From positions 1 to 11,281 of the forward strand of contig JAISHZ010000070.1 in assembly GCA_031262285.1 (NCBI GenBank): DNA of 11,281 bases. The letters run 5' to 3'. Below, piece by piece: positions 5,440-11,281 of this stretch (positions within the stretch are counted from its first letter, which is position 1; each line of letters starts with the position of its first letter). The translations under genes were made by a program, and so were the position numbers. Source of the stretch: Lachnospiraceae bacterium. Its GTDB lineage: Bacteria > Bacillota_A > Clostridia > Lachnospirales > Lachnospiraceae. The notes beneath the pieces were generated by a model. That model ran no database searches. It was given only the letters and a program-made list of their open reading frames with translations, and had not been told where the DNA came from.

Positions 5440-6807
5440 TTAAAAAGAAAAGTACCGAAACACATTCTGTCCTTCTTCCCATATGCGCCAGATACAAAGC
5501 CAAAACAAGGTACCGATCGCTAATTGACCAATAAAGGTTGTCTGAATTTTTTGATACACGAACTTAAGAACCGGCGTACACGCTACAAGACCTGCAAGCA
5601 ACAGGAACCGATATTGCATGAACGCTGCCATCCAATCTGAACTTTTCGCATTGATCGCCTCGATCATCCCAAACATTCGCCCCAGATAGATCAGCAATTG
5701 TGAAAAGTCAGTAATTGCAAAGCACATCCAAGTCACTGGAATCACAACACACACATATATATGAGGTAAAATCTTGAATCGTCCCCAAAAATGAAAACGA
5801 CACAAAAGCCGTTCCAAAGCAATGAAGAGAAACAAAGACATCGACCAGAGCAAAAAGTTGAGTGAACTTCCGTGCCAGATACCGGTCAAAAACCAAACAA
5901 TAAACAAATTGAAATAGGTACGCGCTTTTCCCGCACGATTTCCTCCCAAGGGGATATAAACATAATCGCGGAACCATCCTGTCAGCGTCATATGCCACTT
6001 ACGATAAAATTCTCTCACCGATGTCGCCATATAGGGATGGTCGAAGTTGTCCGGTAGTGTGAGTCCGATCATCTGACCAAGACCTACAGCCATCATGGAA
6101 TATCCGTAAAAATCAAAATATAAATTCATGGAATATGCGATTGCTCCCAGCCATGCCATCGGCACCGACAAACTGATAAAACCCGTAACCTGTACCGCAT
6201 TCCAGAGTGTCGCGATTGGATCTGCTAAGAGGACTTTAAGTGCCAGTCCATATATGAACGTCATCAACCCACTTTGCATTCCGCCCGATGTTAGTTCCGG
6301 CTTTTTCAATTGTGTAGATATGTCTCCATATCGTACAAGTGGACCGGATATTAATTTCGGAAACATACATATCGCATTCGCATAAGACAGTAGATGATGC
6401 TCCGGGTCGATTGTCCCTCGATACACGTCTATCAAATAGGATAACGCTTGAAATGTATAAAAACTCATCCCAAGCGGAAATCCCAAAGAGGCTCCAAGAC
6501 TCTTCGTCAAACCCAGCATACCGATGTTGATCATCACCGCAATCCATAAAACTGCTTTACGGCGATCGAATCGTGGTCTGTTTATGTTGCTCTTTTGATT
6601 CTTCCTCTCACCAATATAACAGCCCCATAAATAGTTGATTCCTACAGAAAGCAAAAGCACTCCCACGTATTTTGCATTCCCATAACAATAAAATACCAGG
6701 CTCCCCACAAAGAGTATTCCGTTACGGAATCGATTCGGAATGATTCGATATAAAATCAGAAATAGCGGTAGGAAAAAGAGAATAAATTCCAAACTGCTAA
6801 ATAGCAA
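5440..6807 (-). CDS. MBOAT family membrane O-acyltransferase (AlgI/DltB-like)
   Basis: 455-residue polytopic acyltransferase. MBOAT proteins move an acyl group across the membrane for O-acylation of alginate, peptidoglycan, teichoic acid or other surface polymers. Hallmarks: N-terminus LFSSLEFILFFLPLF (2-16); GMSFYTFQALSYLIDVYRG (113-131); FPKLISGPLVRY (149-160); NLYFDFYGYSMMAVG (228-242); the RKWHMTLTGWFRDYVYIPLG region (269-288, with H272); and the catalytic H312 in FLTGIWHGSSLNF. Length and topology match AlgI-type members. The start is TTG at 6807: TGA is in frame three codons upstream, no ATG fits, and the family N-terminus begins exactly there. It is followed by the SGNH gene, a probable partner in the same operon. 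The acyl donor and acceptor polymer cannot be deduced. No dltA/C/D genes lie nearby, so D-alanylation is less likely than O-acetylation. Confidence 0.93.
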   Translation of the reverse strand: MLFSSLEFILFFLPLFLILYRIIPNRFRNGILFVGSLVFYCYGNAKYVGVLLLSVGINYLWGCYIGERKNQKSNINRPRFDRRKAVLWIAVMINIGMLGLTKSLGASLGFPLGMSFYTFQALSYLIDVYRGTIDPEHHLLSYANAICMFPKLISGPLVRYGDISTQLKKPELTSGGMQSGLMTFIYGLALKVLLADPIATLWNAVQVTGFISLSVPMAWLGAIAYSMNLYFDFYGYSMMAVGLGQMIGLTLPDNFDHPYMATSVREFYRKWHMTLTGWFRDYVYIPLGGNRAGKARTYFNLFIVWFLTGIWHGSSLNFLLWSMSLFLFIALERLLCRFHFWGRFKILPHIYVCVVIPVTWMCFAITDFSQLLIYLGRMFGMIEAINAKSSDWMAAFMQYRFLLLAGLVACTPVLKFVYQKIQTTFIGQLAIGTLFWLCIWRIWEEGQNVFRYFSF

Positions 6808-6813
6808 TATTGT

Positions 6814-6823
6814 TCACTTCTTT
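6814..6823 (-). promoter_or_regulatory. Ribosome binding site supporting the TTG start of the MBOAT gene
   Basis: AAAGAAGTGA on the minus strand matches 8 of 10 positions of AAGGAGGTGA and lies 6 nt before TTG 6807. A good site together with an in-frame stop just upstream makes the TTG start convincing. Confidence 0.65.
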
Positions 6824-6921
6824 CTATGATGTGTAGATCATCAGCTTCTTTATTCGATTTAGCGATATCTAGATCCCAAGTAAATGACATCGATTCACAA
6901 GTTGAAGTAATTTGTTGATGT

Positions 6922-6927
6922 ATTATA
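6922..6927 (-). promoter_or_regulatory. Candidate -10 box for the MBOAT-SGNH operon
   Basis: A perfect TATAAT on the minus strand, about 115 nt upstream of the MBOAT start. No good -35 lies 16-18 bp upstream (GCAAAG at 17), so an activator or a different sigma factor might be involved, or the match may be chance in AT-rich DNA. Confidence 0.4.
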
Positions 6928-7335
6928 CGGAAGTTCTTTTATAACTTTGCTTATTTTGTGAATGTTCTGACAGTTTTGATCGACTAATATTGGTTACAAA
7001 CAGTATCCCATGTAACCCGATTTACTATTGAAATGTTTGCAAGCAAAAACGCTTTCAAGCTAAAACTGCTACTTTATATAATATTTTTTTGTAGAACATT
7101 GTCGTTGTTTCGTGTCTGTTACTCCTATTTTAGCTTGCATGAACCTTCAAAACAAGAACAAATTCTTTACTTTTTGATTACTTTTTGTAATAAATTTGTC
7201 ATTCTTTGTCTTTCGGTAACCTTTGCTTTCTGAAAAAGTGTATTTTGGCTTTTATAGAATTTCTCTAATTGTCGCACATCTTACTGTATCATGATATATT
7301 CACATTTAATCTGACAATTTAGCAAAAAGATGTTA

Positions 7336-7364
7336 TTTACTTTTTGACACAATTGGTCTATACT
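7336..7364 (+). promoter_or_regulatory. gltB promoter
   Basis: TTTACT (7336-7341), a 17-bp spacer, then TATACT (7359-7364). Transcription would start near 7371, about 100 nt before the gltB ATG. The -10 hexamer is exactly flanked by an inverted repeat, described separately. Confidence 0.6.
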
Positions 7365-7370
7365 GACCAA
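7353..7370. promoter_or_regulatory. Inverted repeat bracketing the gltB -10 box, candidate operator
   Basis: TTGGTC-TATACT-GACCAA, two perfect 6-bp arms with the -10 hexamer as the spacer. Binding here would directly occlude the promoter. As RNA from an upstream start it would be a 6-bp stem with a hexaloop. The regulator is unknown and there is no regulator gene next to it in the window. Confidence 0.55.
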
Positions 7371-7384
7371 CATAGAACGCAATG

Positions 7385-7413
7385 GGGCGCAGAAATTTTC
7401 TGCGCCCTTTTTT
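7385..7413 (+). terminator. Strong intrinsic terminator in the gltB leader
   Basis: GGGCGCAGAA-att-TTCTGCGCCC (7385-7407), a perfect 10-bp stem, followed by six T (7408-7413). It lies about 14 nt after the predicted gltB transcription start and 56 bp before the ATG, on the coding strand. It therefore either attenuates gltB or ends a short or upstream transcript. On the minus strand no T-tract follows, so it does not serve the MBOAT side. Confidence 0.88.
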
Positions 7414-7469
7414 GCATAGGATCAACTCCAAGAATCAATGTTCAAAAATAAGAAAACGAGGAGAACATT

Positions 7470-10400
7470 ATGTTTGATGCAAAAATGGATACACCGGTTT
7501 CGCGACTTTATCAAGAGCAGTGGGAGCATGACAACTGCGGGATTGGAGCTTGCGTAGATATCAAAGGGCGGAAAAGTCGCCAAACAGTAGAAAACGCACT
7601 CAAAATCGTAGAAAATCTGGAACATAGAGCCGGGAAGGACGCAGAAGGTAAAACAGGAGACGGCGTCGGCATTTTAACACAAATACCACACAGCTTTTTT
7701 ACTCGTGTTACGAAATCTTTAGGCATGACGATCGGCGCAGATAGAGAATATGGTGTGGGAATGTTCTTTTTCCCACAAGAAGAACTTCGCCGCAATCAAG
7801 CTAAGAAAATGTTTGAAATCATCGTCGACAAGGAAGGTCTGCCTTTCTTAGGTTGGCGTGAAGTTCCAACATATCCGAATGTGTTGGGGCACAAAGCTGT
7901 GGAGTGTATGCCCTGCATCATGCAAGCTTTTGTGAAAAAACCACAGGGTATCGCCAAGGGACTGGAGTTTGATCGTCGTCTGTATATCGCCAGACGAGTG
8001 TTTGAACAATCCACCGACGACACCTACGTGGTCTCCCTTTCCAGTAGAACCATCGTATACAAGGGAATGTTTTTGGTAAACCAACTGCGCACTTTCTACG
8101 CGGATCTACAAGCACTCGATTTTGAGTCTGCGTTGGCAGTGGTTCATTCTCGTTTTTCCACCAACACGAACCCCAGTTGGGAACGCGCACATCCTAACCG
8201 CTTTATTGTCCACAATGGAGAGATCAATACGATTCGCGGGAACGAAGACAAAATGCTTGCTCGCGAAGAAAATATGGAGTCCGAACATTTAGAAGGACAA
8301 TTGCACAAAGTATTGCCCGCTATTAATAAGATGGGCTCTGATTCCGCTATGCTGGATAATACTTTAGAATTCCTTGTGATGAGTGGAATGGAACTTCCTT
8401 TGGCAGTGATGATCACGATACCGGAACCATGGGCAAACAACAAAGCCATGAGTCAAAAAAAGAAGGATTTCTATCAGTACTATGCTACGATGATGGAACC
8501 ATGGGATGGTCCGGCATCGATCTTATTTTCCGATGGGGATATGATCGGAGCCGTACTGGATCGAAACGGTCTGCGTCCTTCCCGCTATCTGATCACAGAG
8601 GACGATCAGCTGATTCTGGCATCCGAAGTCGGTGTACTGCCGATTGACCCGACCAAAATCAAAGTCAAGGAGCGCTTACGCCCCGGCAAAATGCTATTGG
8701 TGGATTTGAATAAAGGTGAAGTGATTGAAGATGATCATATCAAAGATCAATATTCCTCCGGACAGCCTTATGGAGAATGGTTGGATAACAATCTCGTATT
8801 TTTAAAAGATTTAAAAATCCCGAACAAGAGAGTACCCGAATTTGAGGAGGAAGAACGGCAGCGATTGCAAAAAGCATTCGGATATACGTATGATGAACTG
8901 CGCACGAGCATCCTTCCGATGGCACTGAACGGATCGGAGGCAATCGCCGCGATGGGCGTGGATACTCCTCTTCCTGTTCTAAGCACCAGTCATCATCCTT
9001 TGTTTCACTATTTTAAGCAATTATTTGCGCAGGTCACCAACCCGCCGATTGACGCTATTCGAGAAGAAATCGTGACTTCCACCACCATATACATTGGTAC
9101 GGAGGGTAATTTATTAGAGGAATCTCCGAAAAACTGCAATATGCTGCGCGTGAACAATCCGATCTTGACCAATACCGATATTCTGAAAATCAAGAATATG
9201 AAAAGAGAAGGATTTCGCGTAGAAGTGGTTCCGATCACCTATTACAAAAACACAAGCTTAGAGAGAGCGATCGATCGTCTTTTCGTGGAAGTTGACAGAG
9301 CATATCGGGACGGCGTAAACATCTTGATTCTCTCTGATCGCGGTGTCGATGAGAATCACGTAGCGATTCCTTCCTTGTTGGCGGTTTCCGCACTGAACCA
9401 ATATTTGGTTCGTACCAAAAAGAGAACCAGAGTCGCGTTGATCTTAGAATCTGGAGAGCCAAGGGAAGTTCATCATTTTGCAACATTATTGGGTTACGGC
9501 GCTTGCGCGATCAATCCTTATCTGGCACAGGAAAGCATTCGGGAGTTGATTTCCTCCAATATGTTAGATAAAGACTATTATGCAGCCGTAGATGACTATA
9601 ACAGTGCTGTGCTTCATGGGATTGTGAAAATAGCGTCGAAAATGGGGATCAGTACGATTCAATCTTATCAAGGATCTCAAATCTTTGAAGCGATCGGGAT
9701 CGCCAAGGAAGTTATAGATCGATATTTTCAAAATACCGTTTGTCGCATAGGCGGTCTTACATTAAAAGACATTGAGCAGGATGTAGATCACTTGCATTCA
9801 CTGGCTTTTGAACCGCTTGGATTGGGGAATGATCTGACTCTGGACAGTCCCGGACATCACAAAATGCGAAGTGGAGCGCAGCAGCATCTTTACAACCCCG
9901 CGACGATTCATCTCCTACAACAGTCCACGAAGACCGGCAGTTACGAGATGGTCAAACAAAATACGGCAATGGTCAATGAAGAGGGTGGGATCAAGAATTT
10001 ACGCGCTTTGATGGATTTTTGTTATCCCGAACAAGGAGTTCCTATCGAGGAAGTTGAGAGTGTAGAAGAAATCGTGACCAGGTTCAAAACAGGCGCGATG
10101 TCATATGGCTCGATCTCCAAAGAAGCGCATGAGACTATGGCAATCGCCATGAACCATCTTCACGGAAAGAGCAATTCCGGAGAAGGCGGAGAGGAACTGG
10201 ATCGCATGGTCGGCGGCGTAGATCAGAATCCGCGTTGTTCCGCGATCAAGCAGGTCGCAAGCGGGCGTTTTGGCGTCACCAGTCGGTATTTGGTCAGCGC
10301 CAAAGAATTGCAGATCAAGATGGCGCAGGGCGCAAAGCCCGGCGAGGGCGGACATTTACCGGGAGGAAAGGTCTATCCGTGGATTGCCAAAACGAGACAT

Positions 10401-11281
10401 TCCACACCCGGTGTGTCACTGATTTCCCCACCCCCACATCATGATATTTATTCCATTGAGGACTTGGCGCAGTTAATCTATGATTTGAAAAATGCAAACA
10501 AAGAAGCACGGATATCTGTCAAACTTGTTTCAGAAGCGGGTGTTGGTACGGTAGCAGCCGGAGTCGCCAAAGCGGGCGCACAAGTCATTTTGGTCTCCGG
10601 TTATGACGGAGGAACCGGAGCAGCTCCGCGTAGCTCCATCCACAATGCAGGATTACCGTGGGAGCTTGGTTTGGCGGAGACCCACCAGACGTTGATCATG
10701 AACGGTCTTCGCGGCAAGGTACGCGTGGAGACTGACGGGAAACTGATGAGTGGTCGAGATGTCGCGATCGCTGCTATTTTGGGAGCAGAAGAATTTGGAT
10801 TCGCCACAGCTCCTCTTGTGACCATGGGATGTGTGATGATGCGCGTATGCAATCTGGATACCTGTCCGGTCGGCGTCGCCACGCAAAACCCGACGTTACG
10901 TAAGAATTTCAAAGGAAAACCGCAATATGTTGAAACTTTCATGAAATTTATCGCGCAAGAATTGCGTGAATATATGGCAGCACTTGGCGTACGTAGCGTT
11001 GATGAACTGGTAGGACGCACGGATTTGCTCAAGAAGAAAGACAATTTAACACAAAGACAGCAACGAATTGATTTAAGTTTAATCTTAGACAATCGCTTCG
11101 TGGGAACCGATCAAAAGGCAGTCTTTGATGCGGAGCAAATCTATGATTTCGCACTTGAAAAAACATTGGATGAGAAAGTATTACTGAAACGCTTTTCCAA
11201 AGCGATCGACAAAAAACAATCCTGTAGCTTAGAGGTAGAAGTCACCAACACAGATCGTACCTTCGGTACCATTTTGGGTAG
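7470..11281 (+). CDS. gltB: Glutamate synthase large subunit (GOGAT alpha), 3' end outside window
   Basis: Converts glutamine and 2-oxoglutarate to two glutamates in ammonia assimilation. The frame is open for 1270 codons with no frameshift; bacterial GltB is about 1500 residues, so roughly the last 230-250 (the GXGXG domain) are missing. Residues 1-22 are a propeptide; C23 in DNCGIG is the catalytic nucleophile exposed on processing. The class II amidotransferase domain (about 23-430) has EHRAGKDAEGKTGDGVG, HNGEINTIRGN (248-258) and LDRNGLRPSRY. The central domain (about 460-760) has FAQVTNPPIDAIREE. The FMN-binding synthase domain (about 800-1170) has GAMSYGSIS, KPGEGGHLPGGKV (956-968) and SGYDGGTGAAP. 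The 3Fe-4S ligands are C1121, C1127 and C1132 (C-x5-C-x4-C, then PVGVATQNP). ATG 7470 follows GAGGAG at 6-nt spacing. gltD would be expected downstream; without it the electron donor (NADPH or ferredoxin) is open. Confidence 0.97.
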   Translation, partial: MFDAKMDTPVSRLYQEQWEHDNCGIGACVDIKGRKSRQTVENALKIVENLEHRAGKDAEGKTGDGVGILTQIPHSFFTRVTKSLGMTIGADREYGVGMFFFPQEELRRNQAKKMFEIIVDKEGLPFLGWREVPTYPNVLGHKAVECMPCIMQAFVKKPQGIAKGLEFDRRLYIARRVFEQSTDDTYVVSLSSRTIVYKGMFLVNQLRTFYADLQALDFESALAVVHSRFSTNTNPSWERAHPNRFIVHNGEINTIRGNEDKMLAREENMESEHLEGQLHKVLPAINKMGSDSAMLDNTLEFLVMSGMELPLAVMITIPEPWANNKAMSQKKKDFYQYYATMMEPWDGPASILFSDGDMIGAVLDRNGLRPSRYLITEDDQLILASEVGVLPIDPTKIKVKERLRPGKMLLVDLNKGEVIEDDHIKDQYSSGQPYGEWLDNNLVFLKDLKIPNKRVPEFEEEERQRLQKAFGYTYDELRTSILPMALNGSEAIAAMGVDTPLPVLSTSHHPLFHYFKQLFAQVTNPPIDAIREEIVTSTTIYIGTEGNLLEESPKNCNMLRVNNPILTNTDILKIKNMKREGFRVEVVPITYYKNTSLERAIDRLFVEVDRAYRDGVNILILSDRGVDENHVAIPSLLAVSALNQYLVRTKKRTRVALILESGEPREVHHFATLLGYGACAINPYLAQESIRELISSNMLDKDYYAAVDDYNSAVLHGIVKIASKMGISTIQSYQGSQIFEAIGIAKEVIDRYFQNTVCRIGGLTLKDIEQDVDHLHSLAFEPLGLGNDLTLDSPGHHKMRSGAQQHLYNPATIHLLQQSTKTGSYEMVKQNTAMVNEEGGIKNLRALMDFCYPEQGVPIEEVESVEEIVTRFKTGAMSYGSISKEAHETMAIAMNHLHGKSNSGEGGEELDRMVGGVDQNPRCSAIKQVASGRFGVTSRYLVSAKELQIKMAQGAKPGEGGHLPGGKVYPWIAKTRHSTPGVSLISPPPHHDIYSIEDLAQLIYDLKNANKEARISVKLVSEAGVGTVAAGVAKAGAQVILVSGYDGGTGAAPRSSIHNAGLPWELGLAETHQTLIMNGLRGKVRVETDGKLMSGRDVAIAAILGAEEFGFATAPLVTMGCVMMRVCNLDTCPVGVATQNPTLRKNFKGKPQYVETFMKFIAQELREYMAALGVRSVDELVGRTDLLKKKDNLTQRQQRIDLSLILDNRFVGTDQKAVFDAEQIYDFALEKTLDEKVLLKRFSKAIDKKQSCSLEVEVTNTDRTFGTILG

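Larger units (their letters stand above)
6808..7469. other. 662-bp divergent intergenic region between the MBOAT gene and gltB
   Basis: Strongly AT-rich, most of all between about 7020 and 7345. It holds the MBOAT leader and candidate -10 (left part) and the gltB promoter, dyad, terminator and ribosome binding site (right part). In the middle are a 10-bp perfect inverted repeat, CAAGCTAAAA (7056-7065) and TTTTAGCTTG (7128-7137), and a CcpA cre-like site on the minus strand (TGAAAGCGTTTTTG, 7044-7057, 12 of 14 to TGWAANCGNTNWCA). A 66-codon plus-strand frame at 7033-7233 has AT-driven Phe/Leu/Ser composition and no ribosome binding site, and I do not call it. Confidence 0.6.

Noticed and set aside
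6981..6992. Third copy of the duplicated nfeD upstream block, from the shared 12-mer CGACTAATATTG (also at 1502-1513)
   Set aside because: Similarity fades on both sides, and a 12-mer match between AT-rich stretches in 11 kb is expected by chance.
7033..7233. 66-codon plus-strand ORF
   Set aside because: No ribosome binding site, composition dominated by Phe/Leu/Ser/Cys as expected from AT-rich non-coding DNA, no recognisable motif, and it overlaps inverted-repeat structure.
7353..7370. ANTAR-type hexaloop hairpin in the gltB leader
   Set aside because: The 6-bp stem with hexaloop fits in size, but the loop TATACT lacks the A1 and G4 positions typical of ANTAR targets, there is no second hexaloop hairpin, and the site overlaps the predicted -10 box.
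7300..7413. Riboswitch or T-box ahead of gltB
   Set aside because: No T-box sequence, no conserved aptamer core and very low GC before the terminator stem.
8429..8647. Short ORFs overlapping gltB and the other large genes on either strand
   Set aside because: They are out-of-frame shadows inside long genes with clear protein families and lack ribosome binding sites or recognisable motifs.

Overview
The window looks like chromosomal DNA from a low-to-moderate-GC Gram-positive bacterium (Bacillota). The reasons are the strong AGGAGG-type ribosome binding sites, sigma-A-like promoters, one TTG start behind a good Shine-Dalgarno sequence, AT-rich intergenic regions, and the gene set. I cannot name a family or genus from sequence alone. 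There is no phage gene, transposase, tRNA, rRNA or CRISPR array.

Layout: six genes lie on the minus strand between 6807 and 1. In transcription order they are an MBOAT membrane acyltransferase (5440-6807), an SGNH-fold serine esterase/acyltransferase with an N-terminal membrane anchor (4387-5364), a UraA-type uracil permease (2927-4321), a peptidase M19 membrane dipeptidase (1714-2754), a short NfeD protein (776-1210) and an SPFH/band 7 protein (1-661, runs off the window). On the plus strand, divergent from the MBOAT gene, is the large subunit of glutamate synthase, gltB (7470 to the window end, first 1270 codons).

How they work together: the MBOAT and SGNH genes form a typical pair for O-acylation of a cell-surface or exported polymer. 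The membrane protein passes an acyl group across the membrane and the anchored SGNH protein acts outside. The uracil permease has its own consensus promoter overlapping the end of the SGNH gene, and the dipeptidase may be read from the same transcript. NfeD and SPFH proteins form a conserved membrane-microdomain pair. GltB makes glutamate from glutamine and 2-oxoglutarate; its partner gltD would lie beyond the window.

The most interesting material is non-coding: (i) a pair of 54-bp repeats between uraA and the dipeptidase gene, each with a hairpin, with a compensatory base-pair change between copies and a shared arm that can pair in two ways; (ii) a roughly 117-bp duplicated block upstream of nfeD that carries a candidate promoter in each copy; (iii) a gltB promoter whose -10 box is exactly bracketed by an inverted repeat and is followed almost at once by a strong intrinsic terminator; (iv) a perfect dyad inside the uraA promoter. 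The protein genes belong to known families; any novelty is in these regulatory regions. All positions and identity counts were made by eye.
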